A stretch of DNA of 64,000 nt, taken from NCBI RefSeq assembly GCF_014635885.1, contig NZ_BMDR01000002.1:124001-188000 (forward strand), in the 5' to 3' direction. The stretch comes from Acinetobacter vivianii (GTDB lineage: Bacteria > Pseudomonadota > Gammaproteobacteria > Pseudomonadales > Moraxellaceae). The position numbers were made by a program, and so were the translations under genes. This document shows positions 14,209 to 22,626 of the stretch, in pieces (positions within the stretch are counted from its first letter, which is position 1; the number at the start of each line of letters is the position of its first letter). The notes below the pieces were generated by a model. That model did not search any database, had not been told where the DNA came from, and saw nothing but the letters and a program-made list of their open reading frames with translations.

Positions 14209-15879
14209 TTGAATGTTCGTCGTGTCCCTTTAGCCTTACGCCTGTTTTTAACGGTATTACTGACCACCTTACTGATCGCTACGATCAGCTTAGGTGTTTT
14301 GCACTGGACGATGCAAAAGAACTTTGCACGCTATGTGGCCGATGTCGAAATGCAGAAACTGGATCGGCTCATTGCCAACTTAGGCAATGTCTATACCGTT
14401 TATCACGACTGGGGCAATGCTATTCAGGCGCAGATCTTGCAAATCGAGGGCACCGCAGCGCCAGATGACTACGACCGGCTATCTCAATGGTGGTTACGCC
14501 GTCAGTATGATATCGCTTTGCAGCAACGTTATTTTAATGACCATACTTTATTGAGTCTTTCGCCGACTTTGGCGCAAAATAATGTTGAGATGAGAAATCG
14601 TCAGATATTTAATGATGAAGAACTCAAAATTCTGAAGCAGAATTTACCTTCCGAATATCAACCCTTTGAAGGATTACGTTTTCCGCTCAGTCCAAGTCAG
14701 TTCCGTTTAAAGAAAGATGATAAAGACGATAAACAGGAGCATAAGTTAAATACGCCTGTTGAGCATGGTAAAAAGCGTTTTGTCTCAATTCCAGATCGTT
14801 TAGGTTTGAGTTCGCGTTTATCTTTATATGATGAAAATCAGCAGTTTATTGTTGGTGAGCCCGCAACGGACCAAATCTCGTTTCGTCCGATTATTGTGGA
14901 TGAACGGGTGGTAGGCTATCTGGGATTAAAACCTGTACTTGATCAGGATGATGCATCCAGTATTAACTTCTTTAGTAATCAAAAACGTTATTTGCTTTTA
15001 GTCTATGCATTAACCGTGCTGTCTAGTTTGATTGCAGCATTGCTAATGGCGACCTATTTTAAAAAGCCAATTCAGCGCCTGTTAAAAGCAACGCTAGAAT
15101 TAACGCGGGGTAACTATCAGCATCAGGTTAAGATCAGACGTAATGATGAGCTAGGTGATTTGTCTAATCAGATCAACCATTTGGCTGATATTTTGCACCA
15201 TCATGAAGAATCACGCCGTCAATGGGTATCCGATACTTCACATGAGCTGAAAACGCCATTGGCTGTGTTGCAGGCACAAATCGAAGCGATGCAGGATGGG
15301 ATTCGTAAAGCCACACCTGAACACCTTGCGGCCATGATGCGTCAGGTGAGCAGTTTGAAAAAATTAACTCAGGATCTGGCAGATCTGGCTCAGGCCGATG
15401 CACAACAGTTGAAATGCTATTTTGCTGAAGTTAATCCGTGGGATGTGGTTCTGCAAGAAGTCGAAAATTTCAGATCAACCTTTGAGCAAAATCAGCTAGA
15501 CGTCAGCTTGTCTGGTGAAGGGGCTTTACTCTCCTTAGATCGTGATCGTTTTAAACAAATTATTGTCAATTTGCTTGGGAACTGTGTTCGTTATACTGAA
15601 CAAGGTGGAAAAATACAGATTCATACTCAACAAAACGAGCAACAATGGATATTGTATGTAGATGACAGCCCATTGGGGATGAATGATGAGCAGCTGGCCC
15701 GTCTGGGTGAACGTTTCTACCGTGTCGATGATTCACGTACACGTAGTACAGGCGGTACAGGGTTAGGTTTGGCTTTATCATGTAAACTGGCACAAGCTTT
15801 AGGTGGTTCACTGACTTTCGATCATTCACCATTAGGTGGATTACGTTGTGTACTGACTTTCCCAAAACAAAATACGTAA
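14209..15879 (+). CDS. baeS: envelope-stress sensor histidine kinase, BaeS-like
   Basis: A 556-residue kinase. It has TM1 at about 11-31, a large periplasmic domain (to ~257), TM2 at 260-281, then HAMP. The HisKA site is His345 (DTSHELKTP), and the ATPase domain carries Asn454/Asn458 and GGTGLGLAL. The sensor domain contains a very charged stretch near 168-190. The start must be TTG at 14209, since the next in-frame ATG lies after TM1. With the regulator 45 bases downstream it forms a two-component pair that in Acinetobacter controls envelope stress and efflux genes. The match in length to Acinetobacter BaeS supports the name. Confidence 0.82.
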   Translation: MNVRRVPLALRLFLTVLLTTLLIATISLGVLHWTMQKNFARYVADVEMQKLDRLIANLGNVYTVYHDWGNAIQAQILQIEGTAAPDDYDRLSQWWLRRQYDIALQQRYFNDHTLLSLSPTLAQNNVEMRNRQIFNDEELKILKQNLPSEYQPFEGLRFPLSPSQFRLKKDDKDDKQEHKLNTPVEHGKKRFVSIPDRLGLSSRLSLYDENQQFIVGEPATDQISFRPIIVDERVVGYLGLKPVLDQDDASSINFFSNQKRYLLLVYALTVLSSLIAALLMATYFKKPIQRLLKATLELTRGNYQHQVKIRRNDELGDLSNQINHLADILHHHEESRRQWVSDTSHELKTPLAVLQAQIEAMQDGIRKATPEHLAAMMRQVSSLKKLTQDLADLAQADAQQLKCYFAEVNPWDVVLQEVENFRSTFEQNQLDVSLSGEGALLSLDRDRFKQIIVNLLGNCVRYTEQGGKIQIHTQQNEQQWILYVDDSPLGMNDEQLARLGERFYRVDDSRTRSTGGTGLGLALSCKLAQALGGSLTFDHSPLGGLRCVLTFPKQNT

Positions 15880-15924
15880 CTTTTAGATCCTCTCTGGTTG
15901 AGGATGATGGATAGGATGAAGACC

Positions 15925-16611
15925 ATGAAACATATCATGTTGGTTGAAGATGAGGTTGAACTGGCACAGTTGGTTCGTGATTATTTAGAAGCTGCTGGTT
16001 TTGAAGTCAGTATGTTCCATGATGGTCAAGATGCTTTTACCCAGTTCCAGCAACGTAAACCAAGCTTGATGATTCTGGATTTGATGGTGCCGCGTATGGA
16101 CGGTTTAACCATCTGCCGTAAAGTACGTGAGCAGTCTGATCTGCCGATCATCATGGTGACGGCACGTACTGAGGAAATTGACCGTGTTTTAGGTTTAAAT
16201 ATGGGAGCAGATGACTATATCTGTAAGCCTTTTAGTCCAAAAGAATTGGTTGCCCGTGTCCAAGCTGTTTTGCGCCGTTTAGAACGTAAAGCGGAACCGG
16301 AACAAAACGATTTATTCCGTATCGATAAAGCTCAGCAACGGATTTGGTATCAACAAAAAGCATTGACCTTGACGCCAACCGAATTCCGTTTATTGGAGCT
16401 GTTTTTAGAACATCTTGGACAGGTCTATTCACGTGCACAGTTGCTTGATCATATCAATCCAGACAGCTTTGATGTGGCAGACCGTGTGATTGATAGCCAT
16501 ATTAAAAACCTGCGTCGTAAGATTTCAGAGGCGGCTGATACGGGTAATCGTCATGAATGGATTCAAGCGGTATATGGCGTGGGTTATCGTTTTGAATATC
16601 CAGATGAGTAA
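15925..16611 (+). CDS. baeR: OmpR-family response regulator, BaeR-like
   Basis: From ATG at 15925 the product has 228 residues. Nearby upstream starts (TTG 15898, ATG 15904, 15907 and 15916) would add up to nine residues. The receiver domain has the acidic pocket LVEDE and phospho-acceptor Asp52 (LILDLMVP in type), with Lys in YICKPFSP. The C-terminal winged helix (TPTEFRLLELF to GVGYRFEYPDE) binds direct repeats in OmpR-type regulators. It is co-transcribed with the kinase. Likely targets include the divergent lipoprotein and efflux genes, by analogy. Confidence 0.85.
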   Translation: MKHIMLVEDEVELAQLVRDYLEAAGFEVSMFHDGQDAFTQFQQRKPSLMILDLMVPRMDGLTICRKVREQSDLPIIMVTARTEEIDRVLGLNMGADDYICKPFSPKELVARVQAVLRRLERKAEPEQNDLFRIDKAQQRIWYQQKALTLTPTEFRLLELFLEHLGQVYSRAQLLDHINPDSFDVADRVIDSHIKNLRRKISEAADTGNRHEWIQAVYGVGYRFEYPDE

Positions 16612-17019
16612 TCAGCTTTAATTGATCTGTGGTGGCTCATATCCAAGAAAATATGGAACAGTTTCTATAGATAAACTCGTCTCTTTTCCTTCGTATAGAG
16701 AGGCTGATATGAGATAAGTTTTGATGAGGATAAAGGGTAGAGCACTGCAAAAAGTTTTATCCTGTGGATAACCACAGCGTTATCCACAGAAAATGTGGAT
16801 AGTTTCTTATAGGTTTTGTAGAAATTATCTTCTTTTCCCGTTTTAAGTGAACCATCACTGGATTCTGCTATAAATAAGATTACATTACTTTACAATCACT
16901 TGTGATGAGCTGGATTGCTGGAATGAGATTATTTCTGGATTAGAAACTTATCCCCTGAATAAGCCTTGCTCGGTTTGATCACCGCCTTTATCCGCAAACT
17001 CGCCTGAGCGCTATCCCTA
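16612..17019. other. 408-bp gene-free stretch between baeR and a convergent gene
   Basis: No gene is seen. The middle carries a cluster of DnaA-box-like 9-mers (16765-16804). The remaining sequence is AT-rich without a clear terminator, although the flanking genes converge. Confidence 0.6.
16765..16804. promoter_or_regulatory. cluster of three DnaA boxes
   Basis: TGTGGATAA at 16765-16773 and TTATCCACA at 16782-16790 are perfect consensus DnaA boxes in opposite orientation. TGTGGATAG at 16796-16804 differs at one base. Three boxes in 40 bp, outside any gene, suggest DnaA binding, but no replication genes are nearby. Confidence 0.55.
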
Positions 17020-17601
17020 TTATGGGTGAATGATAATCGGCGTATGATCAGCAACCAGTTGCCATATTTCGTCTATATCCGAGTTGGTCACCGCGATACA
17101 GCCTAAGGTCCAGTCTTTGCGTGGCATATAGCGCGCACTTGCAGCAAATGAGGTGGCACGTGTCGGAACCGTACCATGAATCATGACATCGCCACCCGCA
17201 GAACGATTATGTTGTTGGGCATAGGTCGTATCAGTTTTATTGGGGTAGGAGATGTGCAATGACTTATAGTAAGCGCTTTGTGGATTGCGCCAATCAATCG
17301 AATAAGTTCCCTCAGGTGTTTTGCCATCACCTTCAAACTGTTTATGTCCAATCGGATTAAAGCCCAAACGCATTGGATAGCTGCGAATGACTTCCTGTTG
17401 ATGTTTTAATTGCAAAATACGCTGACTCTTAAAGACTTCAATTGAGGTCACGGGTTTATTTTGTTTGAGCTGCTGTATTTCTTCGGTTGAAAGCGGCGTA
17501 TGTGTTGCTGCAAATGTTGGGATGAACTTGCCATACTGATAAAAAGCTAGTGCCAATAAAATGATTAAAACAACACATCCAGCAATCAATCCAGTTTTCA
17601 T
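17020..17601 (-). CDS. YafK-type L,D-transpeptidase-fold protein
   Basis: A 193-residue protein anchored by an N-terminal membrane helix (residues 4-22) with a periplasmic YkuD domain. His142 in MIHG and Cys168 in WTLGCIAVTN are the catalytic pair. The elements GHKQFEGDGKTPEGTYSIDWRNP and YYKSLHISYP are typical of the YafK/DpaA branch. Members of that branch act on peptidoglycan crosslinks or on lipoprotein-peptidoglycan bonds. It is shorter than E. coli YafK. It is monocistronic and convergent with baeR. Whether it makes or cleaves bonds cannot be decided here. Confidence 0.82.
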   Translation of the reverse strand: MKTGLIAGCVVLIILLALAFYQYGKFIPTFAATHTPLSTEEIQQLKQNKPVTSIEVFKSQRILQLKHQQEVIRSYPMRLGFNPIGHKQFEGDGKTPEGTYSIDWRNPQSAYYKSLHISYPNKTDTTYAQQHNRSAGGDVMIHGTVPTRATSFAASARYMPRKDWTLGCIAVTNSDIDEIWQLVADHTPIIIHP

Positions 17602-17675
17602 TATTTTCTTCTTTTAAAAATAAGTAACTCACTTGAGCCTTAATAGCGACCCAAGTGAATCACAACGAATCAAAA

Positions 17676-19118
17676 TTAAGATGAACAGCTCACCATTACC
17701 TCTGGTACATCACTTGGTAAAGGTGCCGTATCTGCTTCAGTTTCCAGATCAGGCTGTTTTTGATAGGGCTGATTCAACAGCTTAAATAAACGATCAACTT
17801 CACTAAAATCACCACGTTCAGCCTGCTCAATGGCTTTCTGCGCCATATGATTGCGCAGGACATATTGTGGATTGATCTGTTGCATCTGCTGGTCTAATTC
17901 ATCGGTATCCTGATGTTGACGGATATTCTGGTAATGCGTCAGGAAATCATCGAACTGCTGGACATGAATACAGTCATCTCTTAAAGCTTTGTAATCTTGT
18001 TGTTGTAGACGAATAAAGCTTTGAGTGTAATCCAGTTGCTCGGTTTGCAAAATTCTCAAGAAGGCAAAGCTGCAATCCAGACTATCTTTATGGAAATGCG
18101 GTAATCCCATTTTTTGACATAAGCCCTGACCATAATGTTGCAAAAAGGTGGGTTCAAATTTTTCTAGGCAAGTTGCCAGATCCAGTTTGAACTGTTCTTT
18201 GTCTTCGGTCGATGCTAATGGAATCAGATTGTTCAGCCATGTCCAAAGATTCCAGTGTCCAATACTTGGCTGGTTCTGATAAGTATAACGACCCTGATAA
18301 TCGGAATGGTTGTTAATCCAGTTTGGACGGAAACGTTCCATAAAACCGTAAGGGCCAAAGTCCAGTGTTGAACCTGTAATATTAAGATTATCGGTATTCA
18401 TCACCCCATGTGCAAAACCCACCAGTTGCCATTTGGCAATCATGATGGCTGTACGCTCAATCACGGCTTCAGCAAACGCTAGAATTGGATTTTCAGCTTC
18501 AAGACATTCTGGATAATGCCATTCGATGCATTTTTGTGTAAATTCAGCCAAGAGTTCAGGAGAGTATTGATTGATCCATTCAAAATGTCCCAAACGAATA
18601 TGACATTCAGACGTGCGCAATAACATTGCACCCAGCTCTAGGGTTTCCCGTTGTACGCCCTGAGTTGAGCTGGTAAAACCGACTGCGTGACTTGATGCAA
18701 TGCCCAAAGCATTTAACGCATGTCCAGCGAGATATTCACGAATTACCGAACGCAGCACAGCACGACCATCGCCCATACGTGAGTAGGGAGTAGAGCCTGC
18801 ACCTTTCAGATGTAGATCAATTGTTTCGCCGTGTTTATTCAGGATTTGTCCGATGAGCAAACCTCGACCATCACCGAGTTGTCCTGCCCATTGTCCAAAC
18901 TGATGCCCTGCATAGACCATGGCAAGCGGTGGAAATTCAGCAAAGGTTTTTTGTCCACTACAGATTTCAACCCAGTTGGCTTTATCTTCTTCGCTCCACT
19001 GCAACTCATCCGCTAAGGCTTCATTGAAATGGCCTGCTTTGGCACCACGCAACGGACTCGGCTGTTGCTGATGATAAAGCTTCGGATTTAAAGAATCATA
19101 GCGAGAATTGAATTGCAT
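17676..19118 (-). CDS. selO: protein adenylyltransferase SelO
   Basis: A 480-residue pseudokinase of the SelO/YdiU family, which transfers AMP to Ser, Thr or Tyr of target proteins during redox stress. Typical signatures are YAGHQFGQWAGQLGDGRG, LKGAGSTPYSRMGDGRAVLRS, HGVMNTDNLNI and LDFGPYGF (metal-binding Asp). The chain ends in CSS, with a cysteine where animal SelO has selenocysteine. Length matches the bacterial family. It is followed by the L,D-transpeptidase-fold gene on the same strand after 74 bp. Confidence 0.93.
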   Translation of the reverse strand: MQFNSRYDSLNPKLYHQQQPSPLRGAKAGHFNEALADELQWSEEDKANWVEICSGQKTFAEFPPLAMVYAGHQFGQWAGQLGDGRGLLIGQILNKHGETIDLHLKGAGSTPYSRMGDGRAVLRSVIREYLAGHALNALGIASSHAVGFTSSTQGVQRETLELGAMLLRTSECHIRLGHFEWINQYSPELLAEFTQKCIEWHYPECLEAENPILAFAEAVIERTAIMIAKWQLVGFAHGVMNTDNLNITGSTLDFGPYGFMERFRPNWINNHSDYQGRYTYQNQPSIGHWNLWTWLNNLIPLASTEDKEQFKLDLATCLEKFEPTFLQHYGQGLCQKMGLPHFHKDSLDCSFAFLRILQTEQLDYTQSFIRLQQQDYKALRDDCIHVQQFDDFLTHYQNIRQHQDTDELDQQMQQINPQYVLRNHMAQKAIEQAERGDFSEVDRLFKLLNQPYQKQPDLETEADTAPLPSDVPEVMVSCSS

Positions 19119-19210
19119 AACTGAAACATCATGGTGAGCTGAATCATGACTATAGCAAATTAACGGATGTAATGGGGAAGGGTAAAACGCAGAGATGAAA
19201 CCGCAGATAT

Positions 19211-19243
19211 AAAAAATGGCCTCGATTTGAGACCATTTTTTAT
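19211..19243 (-). terminator. terminator of the desaturase gene
   Basis: Hairpin AAAAAATGG-CCTC / GAG-A-CCATTTTTT lies 11 bases after the desaturase stop codon, with a T-run on the minus strand. Confidence 0.75.
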
Positions 19244-19253
19244 GGGTATTCTG

Positions 19254-20426
19254 TTATTCAGAAACAGGCGCTTTTTTGATGTTACGCATTAAGGTTTCTA
19301 AACATTCACGGTGATGACTTAAACGGTGTTCAAGTAACTGGAAATCAACCTTCAGCTTGTGATCCATTTGATGGATTTTTTCAGCCATTGCTGCTTTCTT
19401 GGCATGAAGCTCTTGTTCTTTCAGCTTCGCCCAATCATTTAAGGTATGGGTAAATGCTTCGTATTCTTGTGCAATACGTTGTTTCATTTGCACGATGTCG
19501 GTATTGACATCATGACCATAAATCGCAAGATCGCGTTCAGCATATTTAAACTTCATCGCAAGCTCAGCTTTTTTGATATTAAAGCTTGGAATACGACGTA
19601 AATTTTTAGCTAAACCAAGTTTTGAGCTGGTCCAGATTAACCATTTGGTTGGATCATATTGCCACCATTTCACACCATTACGGTAATCGTACTGGAAGAT
19701 GTGATGATAGTTATGATAACCCTCACCCCAAGTGAAAATAGCTAAGACAAAGTTGTCACGTGCTGTATTTTCATCGGTATAAGGACGTTTGCCCCACATG
19801 TGGCAAAGCGAGTTAATAAAGAAGGTGACGTGATGGCTGATGATTAAACGTAATAAACCACCCAGTAAAATCACTCCCCAGATATCGCCAGTCGCCCAAC
19901 CGATTAAGCCTAATACACCGACATGAACTGCGATAACCATTGGCACATAATATTTATGCTGGAACATCACTAATTTGTCATTGAGCAAATCAGGTGCATT
20001 TTTAAAATCAGGTTCAGATGGCGAATGATCGCGAATCATCCAGCCTAAGTGCGCGTACCAAAAACCACGTTTAATTGAATACGGGTCTTGATCCACATCA
20101 TCGACATGGCGGTGATGGGTACGGTGACCTGAAGCCCAGAATAAAATACTATTCTGGACAGCAAAGGTACCACCAATCATCAATAAAATTTTAAGTGGTA
20201 AAGCTGCTTCATAAGCACGATGTGCCCAAAGACGGTGATAACCTGCTGTAATTCCTAGGCTACTAAGTGCCAAAAGGAAGATCATGCTCACCCAAGCACT
20301 TACACTAAAATCATAATAATAAGCGTATAAAGGGATTAAAATAGCGGCAAGAATTGGTGTGCCAATTAAGGTAATGCTAGCAGTCCAGTTAATGGGTGCC
20401 TTTTTTTTGAGTGGGGCGGAAGTCAT
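19254..20426 (-). CDS. membrane fatty-acid (acyl-CoA delta-9 type) desaturase
   Basis: A 390-residue integral membrane diiron desaturase. The three histidine boxes are HRLWAH (64-69), HRTHH (101-105) and HNYHH (238-242), with further His at 198-199 and 209. Four membrane helices lie in two pairs (about 15-60 and 160-200). The C-terminal ~100 residues form a charged coiled coil not found in all relatives. It introduces a double bond into saturated acyl chains, adjusting membrane fluidity. Monocistronic, with its own terminator. Confidence 0.9.
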   Translation of the reverse strand: MTSAPLKKKAPINWTASITLIGTPILAAILIPLYAYYYDFSVSAWVSMIFLLALSSLGITAGYHRLWAHRAYEAALPLKILLMIGGTFAVQNSILFWASGHRTHHRHVDDVDQDPYSIKRGFWYAHLGWMIRDHSPSEPDFKNAPDLLNDKLVMFQHKYYVPMVIAVHVGVLGLIGWATGDIWGVILLGGLLRLIISHHVTFFINSLCHMWGKRPYTDENTARDNFVLAIFTWGEGYHNYHHIFQYDYRNGVKWWQYDPTKWLIWTSSKLGLAKNLRRIPSFNIKKAELAMKFKYAERDLAIYGHDVNTDIVQMKQRIAQEYEAFTHTLNDWAKLKEQELHAKKAAMAEKIHQMDHKLKVDFQLLEHRLSHHRECLETLMRNIKKAPVSE

Positions 20427-20637
20427 ATCCGTCAGCGCTCCTAAAAACCTTGTTTGTACAAGATAATAAAACTAAACGAGATAGCAAAACCAATCATGAC
20501 GATATATTGCTATTTTATCACTGATATTAGCATGTCCAAATCGATTAGCACTAGTATTATTGTACAGTTGTATCGAAAGAACAGTAACAGAATTCATTTG
20601 TAAATTTGATCAATGAATTAAAAGGTGAAATAAATCA

Positions 20638-21165
20638 ATGTCTGAGCAAAATACCATGAAAAATCCTATTTTTTCTTTGAAGGCATTTTTTAACAAAACT
20701 TTAATATTCTCTGCTGCTGTCATGCTTGCAGCCTGCCAAAGCCAACCTCAGCCAGCGCAAAAGAATACCTTGCAGCCGAAACGGGTGACACAGCCGCCCA
20801 CCATGCAAGTACGTAAAAGTACCGATGGTGTACAAGATGTGGATTGGCAAATTACCACCATTCAAGGCAAGCGAGCTTTGTTCTTTAACCAGTATCCAGG
20901 TTTTCAGCTCAATTCCATTTCAAAGATGGTTTCAGGGCATACGGGCTGTAACAATATTTATGGTCGTTATAAATATGATTTCACCCAGCGTAAACTGGAT
21001 TTTGATGTGATGGCACAGCATCAAAGCTGTAACCGCGCTTTAGCGCAAGAGGCGGATTTGATGGATGCGATTCAACGAGTTGAGCGTTTCCAGCTAGATG
21101 GCGCAAACCTATATTTGTTAGATGCAAAAGGGCAACGTTTGATTCAGGCCCAGCGTAAGAAATAA
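20638..21165 (+). CDS. META-domain lipoprotein (HslJ-like)
   Basis: A 175-residue protein with a lipoprotein signal ending VMLAAC (Cys33), a Pro/Gln-rich linker, and a META domain (about 65-170). The linker leads into the typical SGHTGCNNIYGRYKYD core, followed by FDVMAQHQSCNRALAQEADLM. The two Cys may form a disulfide. META/HslJ proteins are outer-membrane or periplasmic proteins linked to stress tolerance, with no known enzyme activity. AGGTGA nine bases upstream supports the ATG at 20638. Confidence 0.85.
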   Translation: MSEQNTMKNPIFSLKAFFNKTLIFSAAVMLAACQSQPQPAQKNTLQPKRVTQPPTMQVRKSTDGVQDVDWQITTIQGKRALFFNQYPGFQLNSISKMVSGHTGCNNIYGRYKYDFTQRKLDFDVMAQHQSCNRALAQEADLMDAIQRVERFQLDGANLYLLDAKGQRLIQAQRKK

Positions 21166-21169
21166 AAGA

Positions 21170-21196
21170 AAAGGCGGAATTTATTCCGCCTTTTCT
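21170..21196. terminator. bidirectional terminator between convergent genes
   Basis: Stem AAGGCGGAAT / ATTCCGCCTT with flanking A and T runs serves both the META lipoprotein gene and the convergent phosphodiesterase gene. Confidence 0.88.
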
Positions 21197-21912
21197 TATT
21201 TTAAATGTTGCAACATGGTACTTGGAACATCAGTAATTAAACCTTGAATACCCAGCTGCTGCAGGTGCTTGGCACGTTCAACCTCATTCACCGTCCAAAC
21301 ACTGATTGCAAGATTCGCCTGTTGAGTCCGTTGAATAATTTCATCGGTTGCTAGAGCATCGCCCCAACCAATTTGACAGCAGTCATATTGCTGGGCAAGT
21401 TCAATCGCATATTCCCCAATTGGAATTTCAACCAGTAGTCCACGCTTAAAATGACTGTGATGACGCTGTAAGGCAGCTAAAATTTTGACATCAAAACTGG
21501 TAATGGTTGCGCTATTCTCAAACCCTTTTAAATCTTGATGCAGTTGATAGACCAAGCGTTCAGCCGCTGCATCGTCTGTAACTGCTTTGATTTCAACTTC
21601 AATATGCTCAAAGTCAGTTAAGCACTCAAGGACATGGGGAAGACTAGGCGTATATTCTTCAAAGGCCCATGCCTGCCATTGATGACGATGATCGAACTGC
21701 TGTGCTTCTAATAAATTACAGCTTTCAACCTGTTGTGAGCGGCCCGCCGTGCGAACAAAGTCATCATCATGGATCACGACCAATTGATCATCTTTCAATT
21801 GGCGTACATCAAACTCGACTGCACGTACGCCTAAATCATGCAGATAACGAAAACCGCCTAACGTATTTTCAGGGGCTTCACCACGCGCACCACGATGACC
21901 AATAATTCGCAT
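21196..21912 (-). CDS. ugpQ: glycerophosphodiester phosphodiesterase
   Basis: A 238-residue GDPD-family TIM barrel. Catalytic signatures are IGHRGARGEAPENT at residues 4-17, EFDVRQLKDDQLVVIHDD (metal-binding acids and second catalytic His), and VEIKA. It hydrolyses deacylated phospholipids to glycerol-3-phosphate plus an alcohol. No signal peptide is seen, so it is cytoplasmic like UgpQ rather than periplasmic GlpQ. It is the last gene after the adenosyltransferase gene on the same strand, 23 bp away, and may share its transcript. Confidence 0.9.
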   Translation of the reverse strand: MRIIGHRGARGEAPENTLGGFRYLHDLGVRAVEFDVRQLKDDQLVVIHDDDFVRTAGRSQQVESCNLLEAQQFDHRHQWQAWAFEEYTPSLPHVLECLTDFEHIEVEIKAVTDDAAAERLVYQLHQDLKGFENSATITSFDVKILAALQRHHSHFKRGLLVEIPIGEYAIELAQQYDCCQIGWGDALATDEIIQRTQQANLAISVWTVNEVERAKHLQQLGIQGLITDVPSTMLQHLK

Positions 21913-21935
21913 TTGTCTCTGCCTTTATTGAAAAG

Positions 21936-22523
21936 TTATGCTTGATCGATACTGTCGTTAATATTCTTTTGCCATAGCACTTCGCTACCACCTTCGGCAC
22001 GCTGTAAAGCACGTGAGGCAACGAATAACCAGTCTGATAAGCGATTCAATAATTGTAGTGCAGTCGCTTGAATATTTTGGTCACGATTATGTACTGACAA
22101 TAAAGCGCGTTCTGCACGACGGCAGACTGCACGTGCTTGATGGGCATAGCTACAAGCCAAAGTGCCTGATGGCAAAATGAAGTCTTTTAACATCGGTAAA
22201 GATTCATTCATGTGGTCGATTTCTTTTTCCAGAAAGTCGATGCATACAGGTTGAAGCAAGTGATAATTGGGAATACAGACTTCGCCACCTAGATCGAACA
22301 ACCAATGTTGAATCAGGCTTAAACTTTTATCCCAGTGTGCTTTATTTTCAACTTGGCTGGCACTGATCTGTGCGCGAAGCACACCAATGGTTGCATTGAG
22401 TTCATCGACATCACCCAAAGCTGCGATGCGTAAATCATCTTTGGCAACACGTGAGCCATCTCCGAGACCTGTGGTGCCTGAGTCGCCTGTACGTGTATAG
22501 ATTTTACTTAAACGATGTCCCAT
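21936..22523 (-). CDS. PduO-type cob(I)alamin adenosyltransferase
   Basis: A 195-residue ATP:corrinoid adenosyltransferase of the PduO/MMAB type. It carries the N-terminal ATP-binding motif IYTRTGDSGTTGLGDGSRV, the ALGDVDELNA stretch, and CRRAERAL plus LNRLSDWLFVASR in the helical bundle. It converts cob(I)alamin to adenosylcobalamin. It lies 103 bp downstream of the B12 receptor gene on the same strand, so uptake and activation of B12 may share riboswitch control. Confidence 0.92.
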   Translation of the reverse strand: MGHRLSKIYTRTGDSGTTGLGDGSRVAKDDLRIAALGDVDELNATIGVLRAQISASQVENKAHWDKSLSLIQHWLFDLGGEVCIPNYHLLQPVCIDFLEKEIDHMNESLPMLKDFILPSGTLACSYAHQARAVCRRAERALLSVHNRDQNIQATALQLLNRLSDWLFVASRALQRAEGGSEVLWQKNINDSIDQA

Positions 22524-22626
22524 AGTTCTGTTTCTCTGATCCTGAAAATAAAAAGGGGATAATGTCGGTCAGAACATTACCCCGAAACTGGAGTTAAGAA
22601 AATGTTTTTATTATTTTAGCGCACGA

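Noticed and set aside
16765..16804. DnaA boxes taken as the chromosomal origin
   Set aside because: None of dnaA, dnaN, gidA or rpmH is nearby and no AT-rich unwinding region is evident. Three boxes alone do not make an origin.
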